64,000 nt of DNA. Source: Alphaproteobacteria bacterium (GTDB taxonomy: Bacteria; Myxococcota_A; UBA796; CAJQPC01). The first letter of the stretch is position 1, and the number at the start of each line of letters is the position of its first letter. The stretch covers positions 843,501-907,500 of the forward strand of contig JACKEV010000009.1 of the NCBI GenBank assembly GCA_020632795.1, written 5' to 3'. A program made the translations under genes and the position numbers. Below are positions 40,549 to 48,983 of this stretch, one piece after another. The notes under the pieces were generated by a model. It searched no databases. It saw only the letters and a program-made list of their open reading frames with translations, and was not told the origin of the DNA.

Positions 40549-42927
40549 TCAAGGCTCCAGGATCCGCACCTCGCCACGGTCTCCGTCGACCTGGACCCGG
40601 TCACCGGTGCGGATGCGGCGCGTGCCGTCGCCCACGTTGACCACCGCCGGGAGGCCGTACTCGCGGGCCACGACGCTGCCGTGGCTGAGCAGGCCGCCGA
40701 AGTCCATCACCACCGCCGCCGCCGTCAGGAAGTGGGGGGTCCAGCCGGGGTCCGTGCTGGGCGCCACCAGGACCTCCCCCGGGAGCACCTGCGCCTCCGC
40801 GTCGCTGTGCAGCAGCACCCGGGCGAGGCCCTCCGCGACGCCGGGGCTGGCCCCGATGCCCCGCAGCGTCGCGCCGGACGCGGGCGGCGGCGGGGCGTGC
40901 GCCCGGGGATCGAAGCGGCCGACGATCACGGAGGGCGGGGTGACCGGGCGCCAGCGCTGCAGCGTCGCCCTCCGCCGCCCGACGGGGGCCCGCTGCCCCT
41001 CCAGCGCGGGCTCCAGCTCCTCGCGCTTCAGGTAGAACACCTCCTCCGGCGCGTCCAGCAGCCCGCGCTCCTGGAGGCGGCGGCCCAGCTCCAGCGCGGC
41101 GTCGCGGGCCAGGGCCAGGCGGCGCACGAGCTGGCTGCGGGTGTTCTCGCGGGTGCGCATGCCCCGGTGCGCGCGGACCAGCAGGGCGTCCAGCAGGGCC
41201 CGCTTCCAGGGCCAGCGCAGCGCGGCGCGGGTCTCGCGCTCGAGGGCCTCGCGCGCCGCGGCCCGACGCTCGGCCTGCGCGGCGGGGGCGGCCTCGGCGG
41301 GCGCCGCCAGCAGCCCCTGGAGCATGCGCAGCACCCGGTCCGGCTCCTCCCGCCAGCGCGGCAGCGCCATGTCGGTCTCCCCCTGGGCGTGGTGGCTGTG
41401 CTCCTGCATCCAGGCCCGCCAGCGCGCCCGCCAGGCCTCGGGCAGCGCCTCGAGCGCCACGGCCGAGGGCGCCTCTTGCAGCGCCTCGGCGCACCCCAGC
41501 TCCCTGGCCGCCTGGGCCACCGACCACAGGTCCAGGCCCGCCTGGGCGCTGGCCATGCCGCCTCGGGCGCTGGCCAGCCGCCGCGCCGTGGCCTCGGGGT
41601 CGTCCACCGCGCCGGCCAGCAGTCGGGGCAGAGCCATCGTGGCGGCCATGCCCACCGCAGAGGCCACGGCGGCCTCCATGAAGTAGGGCTCGCTGGTCAT
41701 GCAGCGGTCCATCCGGGCCACCAGCGCGGCGTCCGCCAGCGCGGCGGGGTCGACCTGCGCGAGGCGGTCGGTGTCCGCGCGCAGCCGCGCCACCGCGGGC
41801 GCCCCGCCGCGGCCGCTGTGGCCTCGAAGCAGGCGCCAGGCCATGAGCGCCGCGCCTCTGAGCGCCGCGCCTCGGCGCACGCCGAAGCGGGGGATGTGTG
41901 CCTCGGGCACCTGCGCGATCGCGTCGGCCAGCGCCTCCTCCTCCCCGCCCAGCAGGCGGCTCAGGCCTGCCGCGTCCTGGCTGCGCATCCCCGGGAGCGT
42001 GCGCACCCAGCCCATCACCGTGTTGAGGTTGACGTAGACCCGGCCGGCCACCAGCCCCAGGATGGGCATGCGGGTGACGTCCACGCCGAAGGGCAGGGCG
42101 AACACATCCAGCACAAAGGCCATGCTGCGCCGCAGCGCCCAGAAGGCCAGGGGCGTGACCACCTCGGGCAGCAGCTCGGCGGTGTTCACGTTGGACCACA
42201 CCGTGTGCGCGTCCCCCTCGGGCAGGCCGGTCACCGGTCGGGCCTGCAGCAGCCAGGCCTGCCCGTCTGCGGCCCACTCCAGGTCGAGCGGGCCGCCCAG
42301 CGCCGCCTCGGCCTGCCGCGCCAGGGGCAGGAGCTGCGCCACGACCTCTGCGTCCAAGCAGGCGGGGCCGCTCTCCTCCAGCACCTCGCCCGTGGCGGCG
42401 TCCAGCAGCATGCGGTGGGGGGACACCCGCCCGGCGACCAGCGCGTCCCCCAGGCCGGGCGCGGCCTCCAGGGTCCAGCGGTCCCGCCGCCCGGACACGG
42501 GGTCGCAGGTGAACAGCACGCCCGCCACCCGGGCGGCCACCATGCGCTGGATCACCACCGCGACGCCCGCGTCCTCCAGGGCGTTGGCGGCCCGGTAGGC
42601 CCTCGCCCGCGCGCTCCGGGCCGAGCGACGGCAGGCCGCGATGGCCTCGGCCGCGGCCGCCGCGCCCTCGACCTGCAGGAAGCTCTCGTGCTGACCGGCC
42701 ATCGAGGCGGTCGCGCCGTCCTCCCCGGGCGCGGAGGAGCGGATGGCCACGGGGCCGCCCAGCCGCGCCAGGACCTCCGCGAGCGCGCTGTCCTCCAGCG
42801 CCTCGCCTGCGGGCAGCACGCAGGCCGCTGGCACGGGCAGGCCGGCGGCAATCAGCCGGCTCAGCCCCAGGGCCTTGCCCCCGATCCGGGCCTCCTCCGC
42901 CTCGCAGGGCAGCCAGAGCGCGCTCAT
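40549..42927 (-). CDS. PEP-utilising phosphotransferase, rifampicin-phosphotransferase-like
   Basis: 792 residues, ATG 42927 overlapping the tandem TetR stop (ATGA). N-terminal ATP-binding domain of the pyruvate phosphate dikinase type (KALGLSRLIAAGLPVPAACV; VAIRSSAPGEDGATASMAGQ), a middle helical domain with EHSHHAQGETDMALPRWREE, similar to the RPH signature GHRGPGEIDL...PRWRED, and a C-terminal swivelling domain whose catalytic His749 lies in GGLLSHGSVVAREYGLPAVV. Rifampicin phosphotransferases (~865 residues) move the beta-phosphate of ATP onto rifampicin through this His. This protein could modify an antibiotic or a metabolite; PEP synthase itself is less likely because the PEP-binding TIM barrel is missing. 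Confidence 0.8.
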   Translation of the reverse strand: MSALWLPCEAEEARIGGKALGLSRLIAAGLPVPAACVLPAGEALEDSALAEVLARLGGPVAIRSSAPGEDGATASMAGQHESFLQVEGAAAAAEAIAACRRSARSARARAYRAANALEDAGVAVVIQRMVAARVAGVLFTCDPVSGRRDRWTLEAAPGLGDALVAGRVSPHRMLLDAATGEVLEESGPACLDAEVVAQLLPLARQAEAALGGPLDLEWAADGQAWLLQARPVTGLPEGDAHTVWSNVNTAELLPEVVTPLAFWALRRSMAFVLDVFALPFGVDVTRMPILGLVAGRVYVNLNTVMGWVRTLPGMRSQDAAGLSRLLGGEEEALADAIAQVPEAHIPRFGVRRGAALRGAALMAWRLLRGHSGRGGAPAVARLRADTDRLAQVDPAALADAALVARMDRCMTSEPYFMEAAVASAVGMAATMALPRLLAGAVDDPEATARRLASARGGMASAQAGLDLWSVAQAARELGCAEALQEAPSAVALEALPEAWRARWRAWMQEHSHHAQGETDMALPRWREEPDRVLRMLQGLLAAPAEAAPAAQAERRAAAREALERETRAALRWPWKRALLDALLVRAHRGMRTRENTRSQLVRRLALARDAALELGRRLQERGLLDAPEEVFYLKREELEPALEGQRAPVGRRRATLQRWRPVTPPSVIVGRFDPRAHAPPPPASGATLRGIGASPGVAEGLARVLLHSDAEAQVLPGEVLVAPSTDPGWTPHFLTAAAVVMDFGGLLSHGSVVAREYGLPAVVNVGDGTRRIRTGDRVQVDGDRGEVRILEP

Positions 42928-43658
42928 CGGGCCCTCGCCCCGTCCAGGAAGAGCGCGACCAGGCGGCGGGCCAGGGCCTCGTCGTCGCCGACGGGCCCCA
43001 TGAGGCCGTGCAGCAGCGTCGCGCCCAGGAGTGCCATGGTCAGCTCGTCCGGGTCGGCCGGGTGGAGCCAGCCCCGCTTCATCTGTCGCGCCATCCAGTG
43101 GGACAGCGCCGCGAGCGTGCCCATGGAGCGCCCTCGGGCCTCGTGCAGCGCTGCGAGCTGCGCCCCCGAGGCGGCCGCGCCGAGCTGCATCAGCCAGCCG
43201 TCCTCGCGGAGAACCCCCAGCGCGCCCGCCACCAGCCGGGTGAGCGCCTCCTGCGGCTCCGCGTCCTCATCCAGGGCCATCGCCCGCGCCGCCGCCCGCG
43301 CGCCCGCCCGCTCCATCAAGGCCGAGAGCAGCCCCGCCCGGTCGCCGAAGCGCCGGTAGAGCGTGGCCACGCCCAGCCCGGCCTCCGCGGCCACGGCCTC
43401 CATCGTCAACGCCTCCAGCCCGCCGCGCCGGGCCAGGGCCCGCGCCGCGTCCAGCGCCTGGTCCCGCACGCCCGGCGGGGTCGGGGGCAGCACCACGCCC
43501 TGCTCCGCCAGAGCTGCCAGCAGGGCCTCCCGCGAGCCGACCTGGCGGTACAGCGTCGCCCGGGAGACGCCGGCAGCCAGGGCCAGCTCGTCCATGGTGA
43601 AGTCGCGGCCTCGTCTGGCGATGAGGGTGGCGGCGGTGTGGAGGAGATGAGATGACAT
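42924..43658 (-). CDS. TetR-type regulator with two tandem HTH domains
   Basis: 244 residues. Two complete TetR_N helix-turn-helix domains follow each other: residues ~1-50 (DFTMDELALAAGVSRATLYR) and ~65-115 (ALTMEAVAAEAGLGVATLYR), each ending in the G-S/D-R-x-x-LLxAL helix. A single ligand-type C-terminal domain follows (~120-244). Normal TetR proteins have one HTH. ATG 43658 lies inside an inverted repeat, and no Shine-Dalgarno is visible, so the mRNA may be leaderless. Its stop overlaps the phosphotransferase start, so it probably controls that enzyme. Confidence 0.82.
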   Translation of the reverse strand: MSSHLLHTAATLIARRGRDFTMDELALAAGVSRATLYRQVGSREALLAALAEQGVVLPPTPPGVRDQALDAARALARRGGLEALTMEAVAAEAGLGVATLYRRFGDRAGLLSALMERAGARAAARAMALDEDAEPQEALTRLVAGALGVLREDGWLMQLGAAASGAQLAALHEARGRSMGTLAALSHWMARQMKRGWLHPADPDELTMALLGATLLHGLMGPVGDDEALARRLVALFLDGARAR

Positions 43659-43674
43659 GATAGGTAGTCTATCA
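43658..43674. promoter_or_regulatory. Inverted repeat overlapping the tandem-TetR start codon
   Basis: TGATAG-GTAGT-CTATCA; the first T of the left arm is the complement of the A of the minus-strand ATG. Likely autoregulatory operator. Confidence 0.55.
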
Positions 43675-43759
43675 CGATGTTCTCGTGGGGGGCAAGGGGA
43701 GCGCGTGGCGACGCCCCAAGGGTCGACCCGGAGGCGTCGCTGCTGCTACGATGGCGCGC

Positions 43760-44248
43760 ATGAAACACAACGTCCTCAAGATGATGGTCGTCGGTTTCAC
43801 CCTCGGAGCGCTGTGGTTCATCGCCACGGGCCCTCTCTTCCTGGCTGAGGTCGCCGCCAGCGACGAGGTCCCGGACCTCCAGCAGTGTGAGAGCCAGTTC
43901 GAGACGTGCAAGGCCGCGGCCGACAGCAAGAAGGAGAAGAAGAAGTGCAGGAAGAAGTACGATAAGTGCGGCTGCACCCATGAATGCGCTGTGCGCAGGG
44001 CTGCGACCTACGAGGAGGCGTGCGAGACCGCCGTGCGGCGCTATTCTGAGAGCCAGTGCGGCGACATCGACGCGGCGGACATTCCCAACGAATGTGGTGG
44101 ATCGAGTGCCTGCAGCGACAACGGTTCAGTGGAATGCCGCGCGACGCTCTATGACTGCGTGCGGGCCTCGTGTGAGCGTGAGCTGGTCAGGGAGTGCGTC
44201 GCCAATCAGACCGAAGGATGCGTGGTGGACTGCCTGGCAGAGGAATGA
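43760..44248 (+). CDS. Cysteine-rich secreted protein, paralogue of the one at 48372
   Basis: 162 residues from ATG 43760; an ATG at 43751 is possible, but alignment with the paralogue supports the later one. A hydrophobic N-terminal segment (VLKMMVVGFTLGALWFIATG) ends near VAAS, suggesting Sec export or membrane anchoring. Then comes VPDLQQCESQFETCKAAAD, a Lys cluster (KKEKKKCRKKYDKCGC) and an acidic Cys-rich tail, with 16 cysteines in all. The paralogue keeps all 16 with similar spacing, so eight disulfides are plausible. Function unknown; no start of a known toxin or inhibitor family is recognised. Confidence 0.75.
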   Translation: MKHNVLKMMVVGFTLGALWFIATGPLFLAEVAASDEVPDLQQCESQFETCKAAADSKKEKKKCRKKYDKCGCTHECAVRRAATYEEACETAVRRYSESQCGDIDAADIPNECGGSSACSDNGSVECRATLYDCVRASCERELVRECVANQTEGCVVDCLAEE

Positions 44249-44388
44249 TGGGACAGGGCTCCCGGACCGGGTCGATCGGCTTCGGCTTGCCGTGTCCGGG
44301 GGATGACGGGAGGCTGGGGCGAGTTGCGGCCCGCCGCTGACTTCGGATACCTTCCTGGGCCTCCTCCCTGTCGCCCGGCTGGTGACCC

Positions 44389-47300
44389 ATGGACGCCCAC
44401 TCGCCTGCCCACCCCGGAGGAGGCCGACGGCCCGACGCCGGACCGGTCGGCGCAGCCTCCGTCTCGGACCGCGCGCTCACGCCCGCCTCGCAGCTCCCTG
44501 CCCACAGCGACGTGGTGGTGGTGGGCTCCGGCTACGGTGGCAGCATCGCGGCGATGCGCCTGGCGGCTGCGGGCCGCGAGGTCACCGTGCTGGAGAAGGG
44601 CCGGGCCTTCGTCCCGGGGGACTTCCCACGGGGGGCCACCCGAGACGTGTCGGTCGAGGCCGCCAGCCATCGCCTCGGACGCGAGGACGCGCTCCAGCAG
44701 TACAGCCTCGGGGAGGGGCTGGTCGTCGGCGTCGCCGTGGGCCTGGGCGGCGGCTCGCTCATCAACAGCGGCGTCGCGCTGCGGCCCGACCCGCGGGTGT
44801 TCGAGCGGGCCGCCTGGCCCCCCGAGCTGCGCAGCCTGGGGCTCGCGGGCCTCGAGTCTGACTTCGAGCGCGCTCTCGCCATCCTCGACCCCACGGTGCC
44901 GCCCGCCCTCGCCAGCATGGCGTCTCGGGCCGCGTGCGTCCACCGGGTCGCCGAGGCCACCGATCGGCCTTGTGCGCGGGTCTCGCTGACCATCAGCCCC
45001 GAAGCGGGCCTGGCGGACAGCGGCGTGGCGTTGGCGGCCTGCACCCGGTGCGGCGAGTGCAACGCCGGCTGCAACGTGGGGGCCAAGGCGGATCTGACCA
45101 CCTCCTACATCCCCCGCGCGTTGCGACACGGCGCCCGCTTCGCCACCGGCGTGGCGGTGGAGCGGATCGAGCGCCGTCGGGACCGCTGGCTGGTCTGGTA
45201 CCGGCGCGTCGGGGACGGGCGCGAGCGCTACCCCGACAGCCTGCTGTGGATGTCCGCCCAGGAGGTGGTGCTGGCCGCCGGGGCGCTCGGCACGACGGCC
45301 CTCCTCCTCCGGTCGAAGGCGGCCGGGCTGCCGCTGTCGGACCGCGTCGGGCACCGCTTCAGCGCCAACGGCGGCGCCCTGGGCTTCAGCTGGGGGGGCG
45401 ACCGCGTCGCGACCCGGCGCAGCACCGGGGACAGGCCCGCCGAACCACCGGGGCCGGGGATCACCCACGTCATCGACGGTCGGCAGACCCCCGCGCTGGA
45501 CGACGGCCTGCTTATCGAGGACGGCCTCCACCCGCGCTGGGCCAACGGCCCGATGCGCGTCGTCCTCGGGGCGGCGTCCTTGGGGTCCCCGCGCGAGGCG
45601 CTCCGGCGCGTCGCCCGACCCGGCCGCGCCCTCGACCGCACCATGAACTGGTTGTTGATCGGCCATGACGCGGCCAACGGGCGGGTGGTCCTGGTAGACG
45701 GCCGTCCCCGGGTGATCTGGCCGGATGACCCGGAACGCCGAGCGCGCATCGAGGCGGAGCTGGCGCGCCTCTCTGCGCCCCTCGACGCCGCGCCGCTGCT
45801 CGGCAGCGCGGCCATCACCGTGCACCCGCTGGGCGGCGCGCCCATGGCCAGCCGGGCCGAGGACGGCGTCGTCGACCACCGCGGCCGGGTCTTCGCCGGC
45901 CCGTCGGGCGACGCGGTCCACCCGGGGCTCTTCGTGCTCGATGGCGCCGCCGTGCCCTGCAGCCTGGGCAGCAACCCCATGCTGACCCTCTGTGCTTTGG
46001 CCGAGCGCGCGCTGCGGCTCTGGCTCGGTGAGCAGGCCCAGCAGGAGCCGGCCGTGTCGGCCGAGGACATCGCCGCCCGGTCCTTCGCCACCCGCGACAC
46101 CGAGCCGCTGCGCTTCACCGAGCGCATGACGGGCTCGCTGCGGGGGCGCCAGGGCACCGAGACCCCCGTGCGCTGCCTGCTGACCATCGAGGTGCCCGAC
46201 GTCGACGCGATGGTCGCCGATCCGCGCCACGCCGCGGCGCTCTATGGCAGCGTGCAGGCTCCTGGGCTCCACCCCGACGCGCTCCAGGTCGAGGGCGGGC
46301 GCTTTGAGCTGTTCCGCTCCAACCCCGAGGCCGTCGACGCGGTCGAGGTGGTCTATGCCTGCGCGCTCGTGGCGCCGGACGGGCGACGCTGGGCGTTCTG
46401 CGGCCGCAAGGACGTGCGCGGCTGGTCGCTCCTCCAGGGTTGGCGGCACACCACGACCCTGTCGTTCACCCTCCATGACGGCGACGGCGCCCTCGTGGGC
46501 GAGGGCGTGCTGGAGATCAGCCTCGGCGACTTCCTGCGTCAGCTCTCCTCGTGGCGGGTGGAGGGGCCCGGCCTTTGGCCCGCGATGCGGTCGAGCGCTC
46601 GCTTCGTCGGTGTCTTCGCGGCCGGCCTGCGCACGGCCTACGGCGGCCCGCTGGCGCCCAGCCGCCGCGAGGTGCGCCCGCCGCACCGGCCCCTCCGGCT
46701 GCCACCGCCCCGCGAGGTCCCGGTTCAGGCGTGGGACCGCTGCCCGCTGCGGCTGGTGCGTTACCCGGGGGGCTCCAAGGCGCCCGTCCTGCTGCTCCAC
46801 GGCTTCGCCGCCGACGGCCGGATCTTCGCCCACGGCACCACGGAGGCCTGCCTCGCCGAGGCCCTCTACGCGGCCGGCCACGAGGTCTGGATCGGCAACT
46901 GGCGCGCCTCGGGGACCGCGGCGGAGCCTCGCCGCGACGTCGGCCTCGACGCGTGCGCGGCGCACGACGTCCCCGCGCTGGTCGAGCGGGTCCGTGCGCT
47001 GTCGGGGGCGCCGCGGCTGCACGTGGTCGCGCACTGCGTCGGCTCGCGCATCACCCTGATGGCCCTGGCCGCTGGCTACGTCGACGCGGACGCGCTGCTG
47101 TCGATGGTGGGCCTGCAGGTCGGGCTGCACTGGGAGAACAGCGCCGGCTCATGGCTGCGCGCGCACAGCCGCCTCCCCGACGCGCTGCGGCGCCTGGGCG
47201 TGCGGTCGATCGACAGCGGCGCCCGGCCGAACCAGGGCCTGCACTACCGCGCCCTCGACCTCGCGCTCAAGGCGCTGCCGACGGCGCCCCACGACGCCTG

Positions 47301-47730
47301 TGCCAACCCGTCCTGTCGTCGCAACGCCGCGATCTGGGGGCAGCTCTTCCACCACCCCAACCTGCGCCGCGACACCCACGACGCCATCAACGAGCTGCTC
47401 GGGCGGACCAACGTGGCTGGCGTGGTCAGCCTCGCCGCGCAGATGCGCCAGGGCCGCGCGGTCGACGCTGAAGGCCACGACGTCTACCTCGACGGACTGC
47501 ACCGCGTGACCTGCCCGACGCTGCTGCTGTACAGCACGCGCAACGGCGCGGTCTCCCCGGGCACGTCGCAGCGCACCTGGCAGGCGCTGGCCGAGGTCCA
47601 CGGCGACGGGCGGCACCGCTGGGAGCGCGTTCCGGGCTACGGGCACCTGGACACGCTGGTCGGGCGCGACGCGCACCGGGACGTGTTCCCGCGCATCGTG
47701 GAGCACCTCGATGCGTTTGAGGTCGGGTGA
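44389..47730 (+). CDS. GMC oxidoreductase (cholesterol-oxidase-like) fused to an alpha/beta hydrolase
   Basis: 1113 residues, ATG 44389. FAD-binding motif DVVVVGSGYGGSIAAMRLAA (41-60) and VGLGGGSLINSGVAL define a GMC/cholesterol-oxidase-like flavoprotein; CTRCGECNAGCNVGAK is the Cys-rich loop of this subgroup. ITVHPLGGAPMAS and the G-x-x-V-x-P-x-S-L-G-x-NP terminus close the FAD domain (~560). A beta-rich linker domain spans ~575-770. From ~798 (PVLLLHGFAADG) there is an alpha/beta hydrolase whose nucleophile elbow is AHCVGS, placing Cys883 at the Ser position, with a C-terminal His in GYGHLDTLVG. The two activities on one chain suggest oxidation of a sterol/lipid alcohol followed by acyl or lactone chemistry. 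Confidence 0.88.
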   Translation: MDAHSPAHPGGGRRPDAGPVGAASVSDRALTPASQLPAHSDVVVVGSGYGGSIAAMRLAAAGREVTVLEKGRAFVPGDFPRGATRDVSVEAASHRLGREDALQQYSLGEGLVVGVAVGLGGGSLINSGVALRPDPRVFERAAWPPELRSLGLAGLESDFERALAILDPTVPPALASMASRAACVHRVAEATDRPCARVSLTISPEAGLADSGVALAACTRCGECNAGCNVGAKADLTTSYIPRALRHGARFATGVAVERIERRRDRWLVWYRRVGDGRERYPDSLLWMSAQEVVLAAGALGTTALLLRSKAAGLPLSDRVGHRFSANGGALGFSWGGDRVATRRSTGDRPAEPPGPGITHVIDGRQTPALDDGLLIEDGLHPRWANGPMRVVLGAASLGSPREALRRVARPGRALDRTMNWLLIGHDAANGRVVLVDGRPRVIWPDDPERRARIEAELARLSAPLDAAPLLGSAAITVHPLGGAPMASRAEDGVVDHRGRVFAGPSGDAVHPGLFVLDGAAVPCSLGSNPMLTLCALAERALRLWLGEQAQQEPAVSAEDIAARSFATRDTEPLRFTERMTGSLRGRQGTETPVRCLLTIEVPDVDAMVADPRHAAALYGSVQAPGLHPDALQVEGGRFELFRSNPEAVDAVEVVYACALVAPDGRRWAFCGRKDVRGWSLLQGWRHTTTLSFTLHDGDGALVGEGVLEISLGDFLRQLSSWRVEGPGLWPAMRSSARFVGVFAAGLRTAYGGPLAPSRREVRPPHRPLRLPPPREVPVQAWDRCPLRLVRYPGGSKAPVLLLHGFAADGRIFAHGTTEACLAEALYAAGHEVWIGNWRASGTAAEPRRDVGLDACAAHDVPALVERVRALSGAPRLHVVAHCVGSRITLMALAAGYVDADALLSMVGLQVGLHWENSAGSWLRAHSRLPDALRRLGVRSIDSGARPNQGLHYRALDLALKALPTAPHDACANPSCRRNAAIWGQLFHHPNLRRDTHDAINELLGRTNVAGVVSLAAQMRQGRAVDAEGHDVYLDGLHRVTCPTLLLYSTRNGAVSPGTSQRTWQALAEVHGDGRHRWERVPGYGHLDTLVGRDAHRDVFPRIVEHLDAFEVG

Positions 47731-47847
47731 GGTCCTGCGAAGCCCGCAAGCGTCGTTCTGCCAGGTCGCTGGCTGAGGATGGGATGCCTGCCCGAGCCTG
47801 GGGTCAGCTCACCCGCGCCTTGACACCTGAGCTGCGAGCGCCGGGCT

Positions 47848-48105
47848 TCATCGACGCCGCGGCTCGCGTTCGCGCGCTTCGCTCACCTGGATCACACGAC
47901 CGTCGAGATCCTTGCCGTTCATCTCCTGGATGGCGTTCTGCGCCTCGTCAGGCCTGACAAAGGTAGCGAACGCAAAACCACGGCTGCGACCCGTTTCGCG
48001 GTCGGTGACCAGCCGCAGGGTCTCGATCTCACCGAATGGCTCGAAGCGCTCGCGCAGCGTCGTCTCGTCCGTTGACCACGACAGGTTGCCGATGAAGATC
48101 TTCAT
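47848..48105 (-). CDS. RRM-type RNA-binding protein
   Basis: 85 residues from ATG 48105 with AAGGAGTG upstream. One RNA-recognition motif: RNP2 KIFIGNLSW at the N-terminus, RNP1 RGFAFATF near 50, and a short Arg/Glu tail (AREREPRRR). Bacterial single-RRM proteins of this size bind RNA and are often cold-induced. Convergent with the GMC-hydrolase gene; its 5' flank contains the remnant of the partner gene. Confidence 0.92.
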   Translation of the reverse strand: MKIFIGNLSWSTDETTLRERFEPFGEIETLRLVTDRETGRSRGFAFATFVRPDEAQNAIQEMNGKDLDGRVIQVSEAREREPRRR

Positions 48106-48181
48106 GGTCACTCCTTGACCCAAGAGGGGAGTCGTTTCTTCAGACGGAGGCTACCGGCGTCCGATTCAAAAGGCAACGCCG

Positions 48182-48280
48182 GGAGCCAGAGGCTTCGTTG
48201 CGGGAGCGGTCGGGCAGAGGGCGACCGGACATCAGCCCGGTGTCTCGGGCGAGGGCCCACAGGGTGTTGACCGAAGCACT
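48182..48280 (-). pseudogene. Second eroded remnant of the small partner protein (intact copy at 51847-52092)
   Basis: On the minus strand it reads VNTLWALARDTGLMSGRPLP then DRSRNEASGS; the intact gene reads LNTMWALARDTWLMSGRPLP then EYSRSEAPGR. Flanking sequence no longer matches, the normal stop is lost, and no nucleotidyltransferase follows. Confidence 0.65.
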
Positions 48281-48371
48281 CACGCCGCCAGGAACCCGGG
48301 CTCCTGGCGGCGTCGTTCTTCGCTGAGGGGCGGGGTTGCCATCGTCAGACGCCGATACTATGATTTCGCTC

Positions 48372-48860
48372 ATGAATCGCAACATATTCAGGATGCTGGT
48401 CCTCGGACTCACCCTCCTTGCCCTGTGGGTCATCCCCTCGGGCCGAGGCCTCCTGCCTCAGGTCGCCGCCAGCGACGACGTCCCGGATCTCCAGGAGTGT
48501 GAGAGCCAGTTCGAGACATGCAAAGCCGCGGCCGACGACAAGAAGGAAAAGAAGAAGTGCAAGAAGAAGCAGAAGCGATGCACCTGCACCTATGTATGCG
48601 CTGAGCGGATGGCTGGGGGCATCGATCGGCAGTGCGAGACCATGGCGCAACGCAACGCCGAGAGAGACTGCGGCAGCGTCAGCCCGAGCGATATCCCGCC
48701 AGAATGTGGTCACTTCGAGGACTGCTACAACGACCCCGATCCCGCCTGCGAGCGGAACCTCTACGACTGCGCGGTGGCCTGGTGTGTGCGTGAGGCGGCC
48801 AGCAGGTGCGTCGCAGAAGAGACCCAGGACTGTATTGACGAATGCATGCTGGAGGAGTGA
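48372..48860 (+). CDS. Cysteine-rich secreted protein, paralogue of the one at 43760
   Basis: 162 residues from ATG 48372 (ATG 48360 also possible). Same plan as the paralogue: hydrophobic leader (MLVLGLTLLALWVIPSG), AASDDVPDLQECESQF then ETCKAAADDKKEKKKCKKK, and a Cys-rich acidic tail ending QDCIDECMLEE. All 16 cysteines are matched. The central region differs more than the two ends, suggesting diversification between copies that share a scaffold. The upstream flanks also share an ATG-proximal arrangement. Function unknown. Confidence 0.75.
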   Translation: MNRNIFRMLVLGLTLLALWVIPSGRGLLPQVAASDDVPDLQECESQFETCKAAADDKKEKKKCKKKQKRCTCTYVCAERMAGGIDRQCETMAQRNAERDCGSVSPSDIPPECGHFEDCYNDPDPACERNLYDCAVAWCVREAASRCVAEETQDCIDECMLEE

Positions 48861-48983
48861 GTCGGGCCGGCTCGGTTTCGAAAAGGGTGGGGGATGCAGG
48901 CCTGTTCGCCGGGCGCCGCGCGCCTCCGGTCTCTCTGGTCACGGCTGGGAGGATGGCACCCGTTGCGGGTATCCTCCGGTCCT

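Noticed and set aside
40096..43359. Very long plus-strand open frame opposite the phosphotransferase and TetR genes (about 1087 codons)
   Set aside because: It is a shadow of the high-GC minus-strand genes: composition is His/Gly/Arg/Pro-rich, with no motif or start signal.
44206..47130. Long minus-strand open frame opposite the GMC-hydrolase fusion (about 974 codons)
   Set aside because: Shadow frame; the opposite strand carries clear FAD and hydrolase motifs over the same span.
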